Part shown: in pieces, positions 1 through 9,393 of the stretch
Layout of the letters: every line of letters starts with the position of its first letter
How positions within the stretch are numbered: position 1 is the first letter of the stretch
From: Thaumarchaeota archaeon UBA223
GTDB taxonomy: Archaea > Thermoproteota > Nitrososphaeria > Nitrososphaerales > UBA57
DNA length: 64,000 bases
NCBI GenBank assembly: GCA_002495905.1
Contig: DAHJ01000035.1
Location: 3,840-67,839 of the forward strand
Direction: 5' to 3'
Translations under genes and position numbers: made by a program
Notes under the pieces: model-generated
Told to the model about the DNA's origin: nothing
Database searches by the model: none
The model's input: the letters and a program-made list of their open reading frames with translations, nothing else

Positions 1-2854
1 CAGGTTCACCAATTGATTGTGCGGCAACTATTCCACTAGCTTCTCCAGGTTCAACAAGTGCTTTATTAGTTAATTCAAGTGTTTTCTTAGCTACATTTTT
101 CATACCAGAATCGGTAATAGAATTAGAAGAAAATGAAGAAGAAAGATCGTCAATTACTTTTTCATTAAGCTTAGATTTATATGATTTAAGAATAGTTTCA
201 ATTTTTTTAGTGTCAGGGTTAGTTTTAGATTTATTATCAATCATTGAGATATCAACTTGTCTAACGATATTAACAGCATCACCATGATCACTTTTTGCAG
301 GATCTATTCCGTCTTCTCCATATAGAAATTGAATTATATTTCCATGAGGATCTCTAACGGTTCTATCGTATTCAACACGAATATGTTCTAAAGCGTTAAT
401 CAATCTACGTTGCATGTAGCCACTTTGTTGAGTTCTTACAGCAGTATCAACAAGTCCTTCACGACCACCCATAGCATGGAAAAAGAATTCAGTAGGAGTA
501 AGTCCTGTACGATAATTAGATTTTACAAATCCTTTTGCGTCAGGAGACATATCTCCTTTTTCAAAATGACTTAAAGCTCGTTGATTAAAACCATTTTGGA
601 TACGTTTTCCTCGTACTGACTGTTGGCCTAATGCAGCAGTCATTTGACCAAGATTTAAACTAGAACCTCTTGCCCCAGTTCTTGCCATTATTACTCCAGA
701 ATTATCATCAAATAATGCACTGTCTGAAACACGACCGGCTTTATCTCTGGCTTTTGATAATTCATGTACAATGTGTGCTTCTAATGATTCTTCATCAGAC
801 ATACCTCGAGAACTAGTCAATTCTCCATTTTGAGATTTAATTATTAAATCGTCAACATTAGAATATGAATCAGAAATATTTTTGAATACTTTTTTCTCGG
901 CATTTTTATCAAGAGTTAATTCTTGATAACTCAATGAAAAACCACGATTACTAATATAGCTTCTAAGAACAGTTAATACAGAATTGAGGAATTTTCTTGC
1001 TTCTTCAGGGCCATAGTCTTTACTAATTCTATGAAGTATAGAATCAGGTTCTTCAGAGCCAATTGCAGCTCGATCAATAAGTCCAGAAACTAGTTGGCCA
1101 TCTTTAATTAAGACGTCATTAGGTTGATTTTTTGCTCTACCCCATTTAGAAGATAGTTGATAATTAAAATCTTCAGGAAGGAATAAAGAGAAAAGTTGTT
1201 TGCCGCTATAAAGTGCAGGCTTATTTTTCACAGGTTTAGGTAAAGGACCAATATAACCACCAGTTAATGCTAAATCAGAAAACTCATCAGCTTCAAGAAA
1301 AGTATCTTCGTGAGTTAATAGATAACCAGCAGATATGTAATCACGGGTTCCTCCAATGATTGGACCTCCATATCTAGGAGATACAATTTGATTATGAACC
1401 ATCATAAGTGTCATAGCTTCTGCACGAGATTCAGCACTTTGAGGAACATGTAGATTCATTTCGTCGCCATCGAAATCAGCATTATAAGGAGGGCATACTG
1501 CAGGGTGTAATCTAAATGTACGATAAGGAAGAACACGAATTGAGTGGCCCATAACAGACATACGGTGTAGTGATGGCTGTCGATTAAAGATAACAATATC
1601 ACCATCAATTAAATGACGTTCAATAACAAATCCATCTTCAAGACTTTCAACCAATGCGTCTTTATCTTCAACATAATCTAATCGGATTTTTACTCCATCA
1701 GGTCGTATAACATAATTTGCTCCAGGATGATTTTCAGAACCATTAAGAACTAATTTTTTGAGGAATTCGGCATTAAGTTTAGAATATTTTTCAGGAATAG
1801 ATAACCGCTTTGCTACTTCAACAGGAACGCCAACTTCAGAAATATCTAAAGAAGGATCAGGAGCTATTACTGTACGAGCAGAGAAATCTACACGTTTACC
1901 AGATAAACTACCTCTAAATCTTCCTTCTTTGCCTTTTAATCTTTGACTGATTGTCTTAAGCGGTCGTCCAGAACGATGATGAGATTGAGGAATTCCAGAA
2001 ACTTCATTATCAAAGAAAGTGGTAACATGATATTGTAATAAATCAACTAGATCTTGGACAATTAATGGAGGAGTTCCAGATTCTTTACTTTCTCTTACAC
2101 GTTGATTAACACGAAGAATATCAACAATCTTGTGTGTTAAATCATCTTCGGAACGAATTCCTGTTTCAAGAGTAATAGAAGGTCTTACAACAACAGGAGG
2201 AACGCCTAAAACTTGTAAGACAAACCATTCAGGTCTAACTGATTTTGGATTATAATTAATAAGAGCCATATCATCATCAGTGATACGCTCAAGTCTTTCA
2301 CGAATAGCATTAGGTAAAAGTCGAGTAGCTCCGCCAGATTCAGTAATTTCATGAAATATAGTAGGTTTCAAAAATTCAATTTTATATTGTTCAGTTCCAC
2401 AATGAGGACATAGCATAATTTTTTTGGTTTTAGTAAATAATTGTTTAGCAATTTTATCACGAACTTTAGGATTAAATTTAGATTCCTCCTCAATCTTAGT
2501 TTTAAAGGCTTCGACTTCTTCAGTAAGCATTTTGAAACGTCCACAAACACGACAAAATGAATGCAATAATTTGTTTACTTCTTCTGCAAAAGCAATATGT
2601 AAAACAGGTTCAGCAAGTTCTATATGTCCAAAGTGACCAGGACAACGTAAAGCAGTATTTCCACAAGTAGCACATTTTTGTCCAGGTTCAAGAGTACCTA
2701 ATCGATTATCCATTAAACCACCTTGTACAGGCATACCGTCTTCGTCATATGTTTCTGGAGCAGTAATTTCAGTTACAGAATATTTTCGTACTTCACTTGG
2801 AGATAATATAGAAAAACCAATTCCGCCAATTTCTTTAAGATTTTCTGGAGTCAT
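1..2854 (-). CDS. rpoA: DNA-directed RNA polymerase subunit A (unsplit A'-A''), partial
   Basis: Largest subunit of archaeal RNA polymerase; the gene runs off the left edge, leaving about 951 N-terminal residues. Visible motifs in order: a zinc-binding CATCG...CPGHFGH near residue 60, a second CRVCG...CPHCG pair, RQPSLHRMSVMGH, the Mg-binding catalytic NADFDGDEMNLH, and the bridge-helix stretch GGREGLVDTAVRTQQSGY. The frame continues without a stop through GEASGIVAAQSIGEPG, which in Euryarchaeota belongs to the separate A'' gene, so A' and A'' are fused here. That is a thaumarchaeal trait (family knowledge). The ATG lies 5 nt after the rpoB stop and is preceded by an AAGGTG ribosome site in the rpoB tail. 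Last gene seen of the rpoH-rpoB-rpoA operon. Confidence 0.96.
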   Translation of the reverse strand, partial: MTPENLKEIGGIGFSILSPSEVRKYSVTEITAPETYDEDGMPVQGGLMDNRLGTLEPGQKCATCGNTALRCPGHFGHIELAEPVLHIAFAEEVNKLLHSFCRVCGRFKMLTEEVEAFKTKIEEESKFNPKVRDKIAKQLFTKTKKIMLCPHCGTEQYKIEFLKPTIFHEITESGGATRLLPNAIRERLERITDDDMALINYNPKSVRPEWFVLQVLGVPPVVVRPSITLETGIRSEDDLTHKIVDILRVNQRVRESKESGTPPLIVQDLVDLLQYHVTTFFDNEVSGIPQSHHRSGRPLKTISQRLKGKEGRFRGSLSGKRVDFSARTVIAPDPSLDISEVGVPVEVAKRLSIPEKYSKLNAEFLKKLVLNGSENHPGANYVIRPDGVKIRLDYVEDKDALVESLEDGFVIERHLIDGDIVIFNRQPSLHRMSVMGHSIRVLPYRTFRLHPAVCPPYNADFDGDEMNLHVPQSAESRAEAMTLMMVHNQIVSPRYGGPIIGGTRDYISAGYLLTHEDTFLEADEFSDLALTGGYIGPLPKPVKNKPALYSGKQLFSLFLPEDFNYQLSSKWGRAKNQPNDVLIKDGQLVSGLIDRAAIGSEEPDSILHRISKDYGPEEARKFLNSVLTVLRSYISNRGFSLSYQELTLDKNAEKKVFKNISDSYSNVDDLIIKSQNGELTSSRGMSDEESLEAHIVHELSKARDKAGRVSDSALFDDNSGVIMARTGARGSSLNLGQMTAALGQQSVRGKRIQNGFNQRALSHFEKGDMSPDAKGFVKSNYRTGLTPTEFFFHAMGGREGLVDTAVRTQQSGYMQRRLINALEHIRVEYDRTVRDPHGNIIQFLYGEDGIDPAKSDHGDAVNIVRQVDISMIDNKSKTNPDTKKIETILKSYKSKLNEKVIDDLSSSFSSNSITDSGMKNVAKKTLELTNKALVEPGEASGIVAAQSIGEP

Positions 2855-2859
2855 TATAT

Positions 2860-5800
2860 TTACACCTTATCCACCAATAATAATCTTGGAGCAATATTTA
2901 GACTCATCATCTCTTGAAGTAGTAATTTAAATGCGTAAGCAATTGTAACACTAGAAATCTGGGCATCATCTCCGTCAATTTTACATGTATATTTTCTTTG
3001 TTGTCCGTCATAATAAGCAAGTAAACCACAATGATCGCATACATTCACATTAGTTTTATCAGATTCATCTAACAATCTATCTTTAAGAACCATAGATGCG
3101 CCATAAGCAATGAGACAATCACGTTCCATTTCACCAAATCTTAAACCTCCTCCACGAGCTCTTCCTTCAGTAGGTTGTTTAGTAAGCATTTGAACTTGGC
3201 CACGTGCACGAGCGTGCATTTTATCAGCGACCATATGATGAAGCTTTTGATAGTAAACTACGCCAACAAATATTTCAACTTTAAGTTTCTTACCAGTCTT
3301 TCCATCATACATAATTTCAGATCCGCTTGATTTGAAACCATATTTTTCCAATTCAGAACCTAATTGTTCTGCATTTTCTCCTGCAAATGTAGAACCATCT
3401 ACCGGAGTTCCACGAAATGAAGCAGCTTTACCTCCAATAGATTCAATAAATTGACCAACAGTCATTCTAGAAGGAAATGCATGCGGGTTAATTATAATAT
3501 CTGGAACAATACCTGTTTCATTATATGGCATATCTTCTTGATTAACCAACAAACCAACAATTCCTTTTTGTCCGTGGCGTGATGCAAATTTATCTCCAAT
3601 TTCTGGAACTCGCATATCACGAACACGAATTTTGTATAATTTTTCTCCGTCTTCATTTTGAGTCATAAATACAGAATCAACAACGCCAAATTCAGAAGTT
3701 CGAACTGCAATAGATGTATCACGGCGATAAGGACCTTGCATATCAAATGATTTGTATTCTTCCATGAATCTAGGTGGACTAGTTCTGCCAATAATAACAT
3801 CACCGCCAGATACAACAGATTCGTGCATAATTATTCCATCACTTTCAAGTAAACGGTAGTATTTTTCACCTCTAAAACCACGAGTGTTATCGTCAGCATT
3901 AGGAATTTCAAAATTATCTTTCATACCGCCAAGGTATTGTTTAGCTTCAGCATCATATAATCGGTAAAAGAATGAACGAGCTAGACCACGTTGAACAGAT
4001 GATTTATTCATAACAATAGCATCCTCAATATTGTATCCTTCATAAGACATGACAGCAACTACACAATTTTGTCCAGTAGGTCGTTTATCGATATTAAGGA
4101 GAGAAGTTGCTCGAGTTTTTACTAATTGATTTTGAGGGTATACTAGAAGATGTTCTCTAACGGTAGTATTATAAATATAATTAGGTGTAGGAAATCCCAA
4201 TGATTGTTTAGACATGGCAGATTGATATGTATTACGAGGAGATTGATTATGTTCGGCATAAGGAATTAAAGATGCTGCAGCTCCTAAGATAGATGATGAA
4301 AACAATTCTACGTGTGTATGTTCGGGACTAAATTCAGTAGTGCCGTCAATTGCAACTAAAGCATTTTCTTCTTCATTAGCATCAATTAAATCAACTACAC
4401 CCATTTGGATCAAATCTTGCCAACTTAGTTCTCCATTTTGTGTTCTAGAAACTACGTCATGATTTACTAACGGCTTTCCATTAGAAACGACAATAAGAGG
4501 TCGCAAAACTCTTCCTGAACTCAATGATATATGAATACGAGTGGATGAATTTTTGTTTGGATATTTTTGTAAATTAATACTTGCATGAGAATGAATTTGT
4601 CCTTGTCTTCGCATATTTCTAAAGGAATTAACAAGTTTAGTTTCTTCTTTAGTATAACCCACAAGTCTTCCATCAACAAAGATTTTACAAAAACGACTTC
4701 GATCTTCCATAGAAATATCTTGAGAAGCAACAATACCAATTTGTGATAACTTTTCAAGTATATCATCAAAAGAAGATGAAACAGAAATAACAGATGAAAG
4801 TGCTATGTTTTTTACTAGGCCACAATTAGCTCCTTCAGGTGTTTCACTAGGACATATTCTTCCATAATGAGTAGAATGTAAATCTCGAGCTTCAAAGTTA
4901 GGTTGTGTACGGCTTAAAGGAGATTGAATACGACGAAGGTGACTTACTAGAGATAAATAATTAGTACGATCTAAAAGCTGAGTAACACCAACTTTACCTC
5001 TACCCCAATTACCAGTAGCAACGGCATTTGCAAGTTTGTCAGTTATAATACCAGGACGAATAGATGCTCCAACTATATTCGAACCTTTTCTATGCGAAGT
5101 ACGTTCTAATTGATATTTCATATCACGAATAAGATTACGAAATGCAGTTCTAAAGAGATCGGCAATCATTGGGCCGGCAAATTTAACAATTTTATTTCCA
5201 TAATGATCTTTATCGTCTTGATTAATCCAATTCATACGAAGTTCGAGAAGTTTACAAACAGCTTCTCCGATAAATATTGCTTTATCGTAACGATTTTCAA
5301 GGTTCTTACCAAGATGAGGGAGCAAACCCCAATCAAGAATTGATTCAGCTTTTCTTATACGGAATTCATCTAACATTCCATGTGCTACACGATTTCCTAT
5401 ATACATTAGAGCTTTATGACTACAATCACCAATTTTTCCACAAACTTCGTTATGGCCACAATTTTCAAATTCAGGGTTTTCTTTATCAAATTCTTCTTGA
5501 GTCTGATCTTTTGCTTTTTCTAATATTCTGAGACCACAAACTTTGCATATATTACAGGCATTATCTCGATCAAGAACTGCTTTTTCAAAAGTAATCTCAA
5601 GAAGATTATGAATGTCAGCTTGATTAGAGATCAATGATGCAATATCTCTATCATTTTCAATTCCCAAAGCTCGAATCAATGTAACAACGGGGAGATCTAC
5701 AGGGGAGCTTGGAAGTTTTACCATAATAGCTCCGTCAGATTTAAGAGTCAGTTCAAGTTTTGCACGATAACCTACAATAGAAGAATAAATTTTTGATCGA

Positions 5801-6354
5801 TAAACAATGTTGCCGCCAACTTTATCTTGTTCGACAATAATTTTATTTGGAGATAAATCTTCCAAGCCAACAACAATACGTTCAGAACCATTAACAATAA
5901 AATAACCGCCTGGGTCATAAGGATCTTCGCCTTTTTGAACCATTTGTTTTTCAGCCATTTTACTAGTTTCGCATTTAGCTGATCTTATCATAATAGGAAT
6001 ATCGCCAATGTGATGTTTTTGAGTTTCGCGTGCAATTCCATTTTCTTCAACAGTCATTTCAAGATGAATTGGGGCAGAATACGCTAAGTCTCTTAATCTT
6101 GTTTCAAGTGGGAGTATCCTACTTGTTGAACCGTCTAACTCAACTGATCTTGGTTCACCAACATAGATTTTACCAAATGTAACACGATAAGGTGTACCTG
6201 TTGTTTCGACATCGATTCCTCCAACTTCGTCAATAATTTCTTGGATTCCATTGTCGAGAAATTCATTATATGAATTTAGATGATGACTAGCAATGCCTTC
6301 TTTTTTAACCATATTTTCAATGATTGCCCAATTTTCATTTGTAGTACTACTCAT
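2860..6354 (-). CDS. rpoB: DNA-directed RNA polymerase subunit B (unsplit)
   Basis: Second-largest polymerase subunit, 1164 residues, one continuous gene rather than the B'/B'' pair of methanogens and halophiles. Diagnostic stretches: TPEGANCGL, GYNIEDAIVMNKSS and KFASRHGQKG, which form part of the active-centre cleft. A Cys-rich insert (CNICKVCG and a later CGHNEVCGKIGDCSH) lies around residues 265-315. The C-terminal zinc motif reads CDHCG then YTCKIDG, so the position of the fourth ligand is Asp, where crenarchaeal proteins have His and eukaryotes Cys. Its ATG overlaps the rpoH stop by one base (TAATG), indicating translational coupling. Confidence 0.97.
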   Translation of the reverse strand: MSSTTNENWAIIENMVKKEGIASHHLNSYNEFLDNGIQEIIDEVGGIDVETTGTPYRVTFGKIYVGEPRSVELDGSTSRILPLETRLRDLAYSAPIHLEMTVEENGIARETQKHHIGDIPIMIRSAKCETSKMAEKQMVQKGEDPYDPGGYFIVNGSERIVVGLEDLSPNKIIVEQDKVGGNIVYRSKIYSSIVGYRAKLELTLKSDGAIMVKLPSSPVDLPVVTLIRALGIENDRDIASLISNQADIHNLLEITFEKAVLDRDNACNICKVCGLRILEKAKDQTQEEFDKENPEFENCGHNEVCGKIGDCSHKALMYIGNRVAHGMLDEFRIRKAESILDWGLLPHLGKNLENRYDKAIFIGEAVCKLLELRMNWINQDDKDHYGNKIVKFAGPMIADLFRTAFRNLIRDMKYQLERTSHRKGSNIVGASIRPGIITDKLANAVATGNWGRGKVGVTQLLDRTNYLSLVSHLRRIQSPLSRTQPNFEARDLHSTHYGRICPSETPEGANCGLVKNIALSSVISVSSSFDDILEKLSQIGIVASQDISMEDRSRFCKIFVDGRLVGYTKEETKLVNSFRNMRRQGQIHSHASINLQKYPNKNSSTRIHISLSSGRVLRPLIVVSNGKPLVNHDVVSRTQNGELSWQDLIQMGVVDLIDANEEENALVAIDGTTEFSPEHTHVELFSSSILGAAASLIPYAEHNQSPRNTYQSAMSKQSLGFPTPNYIYNTTVREHLLVYPQNQLVKTRATSLLNIDKRPTGQNCVVAVMSYEGYNIEDAIVMNKSSVQRGLARSFFYRLYDAEAKQYLGGMKDNFEIPNADDNTRGFRGEKYYRLLESDGIIMHESVVSGGDVIIGRTSPPRFMEEYKSFDMQGPYRRDTSIAVRTSEFGVVDSVFMTQNEDGEKLYKIRVRDMRVPEIGDKFASRHGQKGIVGLLVNQEDMPYNETGIVPDIIINPHAFPSRMTVGQFIESIGGKAASFRGTPVDGSTFAGENAEQLGSELEKYGFKSSGSEIMYDGKTGKKLKVEIFVGVVYYQKLHHMVADKMHARARGQVQMLTKQPTEGRARGGGLRFGEMERDCLIAYGASMVLKDRLLDESDKTNVNVCDHCGLLAYYDGQQRKYTCKIDGDDAQISSVTIAYAFKLLLQEMMSLNIAPRLLLVDKV

Positions 6355-6605
6355 TATTGTTCTATCACCATTCTATAATACACAGTAGTACCACTTGTTG
6401 CACTAGGTCTTGTAATTTTAACCACATCACCTAATTTCACTTCAAGATTATCAATTGCAGGATCTGTAATTGATATTTTAGGAAGCTTTGCATATTCAAC
6501 ATTATAATTTTTCAACAATTTCTCAACTTCATCGTCAGTTAGCTTCTCGTGTGAAGGAGATAAAACATGAGCAGTAGCATCATATTCTTGAGACTCTTCA
6601 GGCAA
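6354..6605 (-). CDS. rpoH: DNA-directed RNA polymerase subunit H (Rpb5-like)
   Basis: Small subunit equivalent to the C-terminal domain of eukaryotic Rpb5, binding at the lower jaw of the polymerase. It shows the family pattern HVLSPSHEKL, a middle YAKLPKISITDPA and a terminal VVKITRPSATSGTTVYYRMV. First gene of the rpo operon. The start is uncertain: all candidates are TTG, at 6620, 6611 and 6605. The strong TATA box at 6621-6630 would begin the transcript near 6600, so I prefer the most downstream TTG (83 residues); an upstream promoter would allow 6620 (88 residues). Confidence 0.9.
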   Translation of the reverse strand: MPEESQEYDATAHVLSPSHEKLTDDEVEKLLKNYNVEYAKLPKISITDPAIDNLEVKLGDVVKITRPSATSGTTVYYRMVIEQ

Positions 6606-6620
6606 TGCCAAACACTCCAA

Positions 6621-6630
6621 ATTTATAAAA
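6621..6630 (-). promoter_or_regulatory. TATA box of the rpoH-rpoB-rpoA operon
   Basis: On the minus strand this reads TTTTATAAAT, a near-ideal archaeal TATA element. Its centre is about 20 bp ahead of the preferred rpoH start, consistent with a leaderless or nearly leaderless transcript. The rest of the gap up to 6770 holds only AT-rich promoter-like sequence for the two divergent genes. Confidence 0.6.
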
Positions 6631-6737
6631 AACAGAAATAATTAATGACAACAGATATAGACAAATTGGAAAATGCCTCCTTATAATCTTTCTCTTTTAT
6701 TGCGGAATTAGATTATTTTTTGTGATTTGCGTAAAAA

Positions 6738-6748
6738 ATAATAAATTT
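6738..6748 (+). promoter_or_regulatory. TATA-like element for the CoA-binding gene
   Basis: An AATAAATTT-type stretch centred about 27 bp ahead of the ATG at 6770, the spacing expected for leaderless archaeal transcription. No ribosome site is seen before the ATG, which supports leaderless initiation. Confidence 0.45.
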
Positions 6749-6769
6749 GATTGAAAATAAAGATAAAAT

Positions 6770-7186
6770 ATGAATATTGAACAAATATTCGCAAATACGT
6801 CAAATATAGCAGTAATTGGATTATCGAAAAACGAATTAAGAGACAGTTATCAAGTTTCTGCATATATGAGAAATGTAGGATATAACATAATTCCAATAAA
6901 TCCAACAATTGATTCGGTAATGGGTGAAAAATCACACAGTAATTTAAAAAGTATTCCGGAAAATATATTAAAAAATATTGAATTAGTAAATGTATTCCGA
7001 AAATCAGAATTTATACAGGAGATATTAAATGAAGTAATCGAAATAAACAAGAAATATCAAAAAATACATACTGTATGGATGCAATTAGGTATTTTCTATG
7101 AAGAAGCAGAAAAGATTTCAGAAGAAAATAAACTAAATATTATTACGAATAAATGTATAAAAATAGAACATGCAAAATTAAACTAA
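6770..7186 (+). CDS. CoA-binding domain protein (YccU-like)
   Basis: A 138-residue single-domain protein with a Rossmann fold of the CoA_binding_2 type. It opens with NIAVIGLSKNELRDSYQVS, where the glycine turn and following polar residues bind the nucleotide, continues with GYNIIPINP and ends with a WMQLGI stretch typical of the family. Its cellular role is not established; homologues bind CoA in vitro and are widely conserved. It is divergent from the rpo operon and convergent with psmA, whose stop lies 2 nt away, so it appears to be a single-gene unit. Confidence 0.8.
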   Translation: MNIEQIFANTSNIAVIGLSKNELRDSYQVSAYMRNVGYNIIPINPTIDSVMGEKSHSNLKSIPENILKNIELVNVFRKSEFIQEILNEVIEINKKYQKIHTVWMQLGIFYEEAEKISEENKLNIITNKCIKIEHAKLN

Positions 7187-7188
7187 GA

Positions 7189-7917
7189 TTAATTTGCTTT
7201 ATTTAGATTTAACTTATCGTAATAAGTCTTTATTTCTTCTTGGGTAAGAAATCTATGAGTTTGAGTTTCAGTATCAACAACAGAAATTTTTATGCTTGAG
7301 AGTTTATCTTCTTCTTCATTAATACTAACAATAGATTCAATAGCTAAAAGAATTGCGTCGTCAGAAGACATATCATCTTTATAGCGTTTCTCGAATAATT
7401 CAATAACTTGTTCGCTGCCAGCCCCAATAGCAGTAGCATTATAAGCAACGTAATTTCCACTAGGATCAGTTTTCCAAACATGAGCACCAGTTCGATCTAC
7501 GCCACAAAAGATTAGTGAAACACCGAAGGGTCTAATGCCTCCATATTGTGTAAATTGTTGTAACATATCAGCAATTTTTCGAGCTAAGGTTTCGACATCG
7601 ACAGCTTGATCATATACAAGTCGGTTAGTCTGAGATGCGACACGAGCCTGATCAACTAAAATTCGTGCATCGGGAATATAACCTGCTGCTGCAACACCAA
7701 TATGATCGTCGACCTGAAACATCTTTTGAGTTATTCCAGGTGTTTGTAAATGAGATAGTTTCTCATCCACTGCTAAAACAGTTCCTTGAGATGTTTTTAT
7801 TCCAAGAGCTAAACTCCCGCGTCGAACAGTTTCCATTGCATATTCTACCTGATATAATCTACCATCAGGTGAAAACATTGTCATAGATTTATCATAACCT
7901 TGTGCTCCTGGGAACAT
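7189..7917 (-). CDS. psmA: Proteasome subunit alpha
   Basis: Outer-ring subunit of the archaeal 20S proteasome, gating substrate entry to the beta-ring proteases. The N-terminal gate signature is clear: GYDKSMTMFSPDGRLYQVEYA, followed by GSLALGIK and the conserved RPFGVSLIFCGVD. Length (242 residues) is normal. I chose the ATG at 7917; a TTG at 7926 would add three residues, but the TATA-like sequence near 7950 fits the ATG with a short leader. Monocistronic by context, divergent from the DUF371 gene. Confidence 0.94.
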   Translation of the reverse strand: MFPGAQGYDKSMTMFSPDGRLYQVEYAMETVRRGSLALGIKTSQGTVLAVDEKLSHLQTPGITQKMFQVDDHIGVAAAGYIPDARILVDQARVASQTNRLVYDQAVDVETLARKIADMLQQFTQYGGIRPFGVSLIFCGVDRTGAHVWKTDPSGNYVAYNATAIGAGSEQVIELFEKRYKDDMSSDDAILLAIESIVSINEEEDKLSSIKISVVDTETQTHRFLTQEEIKTYYDKLNLNKAN

Positions 7918-7984
7918 AATTATCAATTGATAATTTGATTAGTTAACATTTAAAGTTATTTGATTAAACTAATTAGTGAACACC

Positions 7985-8413
7985 ATGATAATTGAAGAAA
8001 TTGAATTTAATGGGCATCCGGAAGTAAGGGCTGAGCATAAAACTACAATGGAAATTACAATGGATAAACATCTTACTGAGAAAGGAGATTGTATAATAGG
8101 GGTAAATGCTAAGATTGCATGCAATACATTAGATGATAAAATTAAAGAAGAGATTCAGAAAGACAACAATAAGATTACGATAGAAATAATAGTAGAAGAT
8201 ATGAAATTTAAAACAAAAGCAATGGGTAGTTCAAAATTATCATTAAAACACAAAAAAGACATTGTATTAAGAAAAAGTGTATTTACTTGTACAAGAACAG
8301 TAGGAATAAATGCAGAAGATGCTGCAATAGATGTGCCTAGAAAGATGATTAATAGATTAAGAAATCCTAATGTAAAAGGAATGTTTAGAATAATAATAGG
8401 AGAAATTGAATAG
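7985..8413 (+). CDS. DUF371 family protein
   Basis: A conserved archaeal protein of unknown function, about 142 residues. Family landmarks are FNGHPEVRAEHKTTMEITMD at the start, GDCIIGVNAK, and TRTVGINAEDAAIDVPR near the end. No catalytic motif can be named. A GTG at 7976 would add three residues; the ATG at 7985 is preferred. The stop is 2 nt before the next gene, so the two are probably cotranscribed; pairing with a GHMP-type enzyme gives no clear functional clue. Confidence 0.82.
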   Translation: MIIEEIEFNGHPEVRAEHKTTMEITMDKHLTEKGDCIIGVNAKIACNTLDDKIKEEIQKDNNKITIEIIVEDMKFKTKAMGSSKLSLKHKKDIVLRKSVFTCTRTVGINAEDAAIDVPRKMINRLRNPNVKGMFRIIIGEIE

Positions 8414-8415
8414 AA

Positions 8416-9390
8416 ATGACCAATAAAGCTACTGCCAAAGCACATGCAATGCAAGGATTATTGAAATATCATGGAATGAAAGATAGTGAATTAAGAATAC
8501 CATTTCATGACAGTATTTCAGTTTGTCTAGATTCATTATTTACAAAAACAACAGTTGAATTTGGAAATTTTGAAAAGGATGAATTAATTATCAATAATGA
8601 AATGCAACAAGGAACAGTTTTAGATCGTGCTTTATCAATTATCAACAAAGTTAGGTTGTTGTCAGAAATTGACGATAAAGTAAAAATAACATCGGAAAAT
8701 AGTATTAAATTTGGAGAAGTAAAAGGATTAGGATTTTCTTCTTCTGCAGGAGCAGCATTAGCAGGAGCTGCATTCAAAGCATCAGGTCTTGAAGCAAAAC
8801 ATGGATGGGATATAAAACTAATATCAAGAATTGCAAGATTATTAGCAGGGTCAGCATGTAGAAGTGTTGCAGGAGAATATGCAAGGTGGTATTCTGGAAA
8901 TGATGATGAATCATCGTATGCAAAAAAGATATCTACTAGAAGTGATTTAGATCTCAAAATGATTGCAATACCATTTCCATCAGACTATACAACTGAATCA
9001 GCACATAAGGAAGTATTAACATCAAATTTCTTCGATGCTAGAATTAAAAGTGCAAACATCAGATTAGAGAAAATTCAAAAAGCTATAAAGAGTGGAGATT
9101 TAGATAATCTTGGAAAACTAGTTGAAGAAGATTCTCTAGAATTACATGCACTTACAATGACGGGAAAAGACAGAGTGATTCTATTTCGTTCTGAAACAAT
9201 AGACATAATTAATTTTGTAAAGAAGAAACAAAAAGACAACATACCAGTATATTATTCAATGCAAACAGGTCCTTCGATTTTTATTAATACGAATAGTGAT
9301 TATATTGATGAGGTTTATAGTGAAATTTCAGAAATGGGTTTTAATGGAATAAAATCTTCTGTAGGAGATTCAGTAAAAATAGAAAATTGA
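8416..9390 (+). CDS. Diphosphomevalonate decarboxylase-like GHMP protein with altered active site
   Basis: A 324-residue member of the mevalonate (di)phosphate decarboxylase family. The N-terminus LLKYHGMKDSELRIP aligns with the usual IKYWGKRDE..LP, the ATP loop is GLGFSSSAGAALAG (residues 105-118) and GSACRSVAGEYARW carries the conserved Arg (R149). Of the catalytic Asp/Lys/Arg set, Lys (K17) and Arg remain, but the Asp of the usual MDAGPN motif is Gln in SMQTGPS (Q283), and the second Lys of KYWGK is Met. By family knowledge loss of this Asp abolishes decarboxylation, and a Thermoplasma relative lacking it acts as mevalonate 3-kinase. A role in isoprenoid lipid synthesis is likely, but the exact reaction is open. 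Confidence 0.75.
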   Translation: MTNKATAKAHAMQGLLKYHGMKDSELRIPFHDSISVCLDSLFTKTTVEFGNFEKDELIINNEMQQGTVLDRALSIINKVRLLSEIDDKVKITSENSIKFGEVKGLGFSSSAGAALAGAAFKASGLEAKHGWDIKLISRIARLLAGSACRSVAGEYARWYSGNDDESSYAKKISTRSDLDLKMIAIPFPSDYTTESAHKEVLTSNFFDARIKSANIRLEKIQKAIKSGDLDNLGKLVEEDSLELHALTMTGKDRVILFRSETIDIINFVKKKQKDNIPVYYSMQTGPSIFINTNSDYIDEVYSEISEMGFNGIKSSVGDSVKIEN

Positions 9391-9393
9391 GTA

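Noticed and set aside
2424..2636. Open frame of 70 residues on the plus strand
   Set aside because: Lies wholly antisense to rpoA, whose motifs are unmistakable; composition has no protein-family signal.
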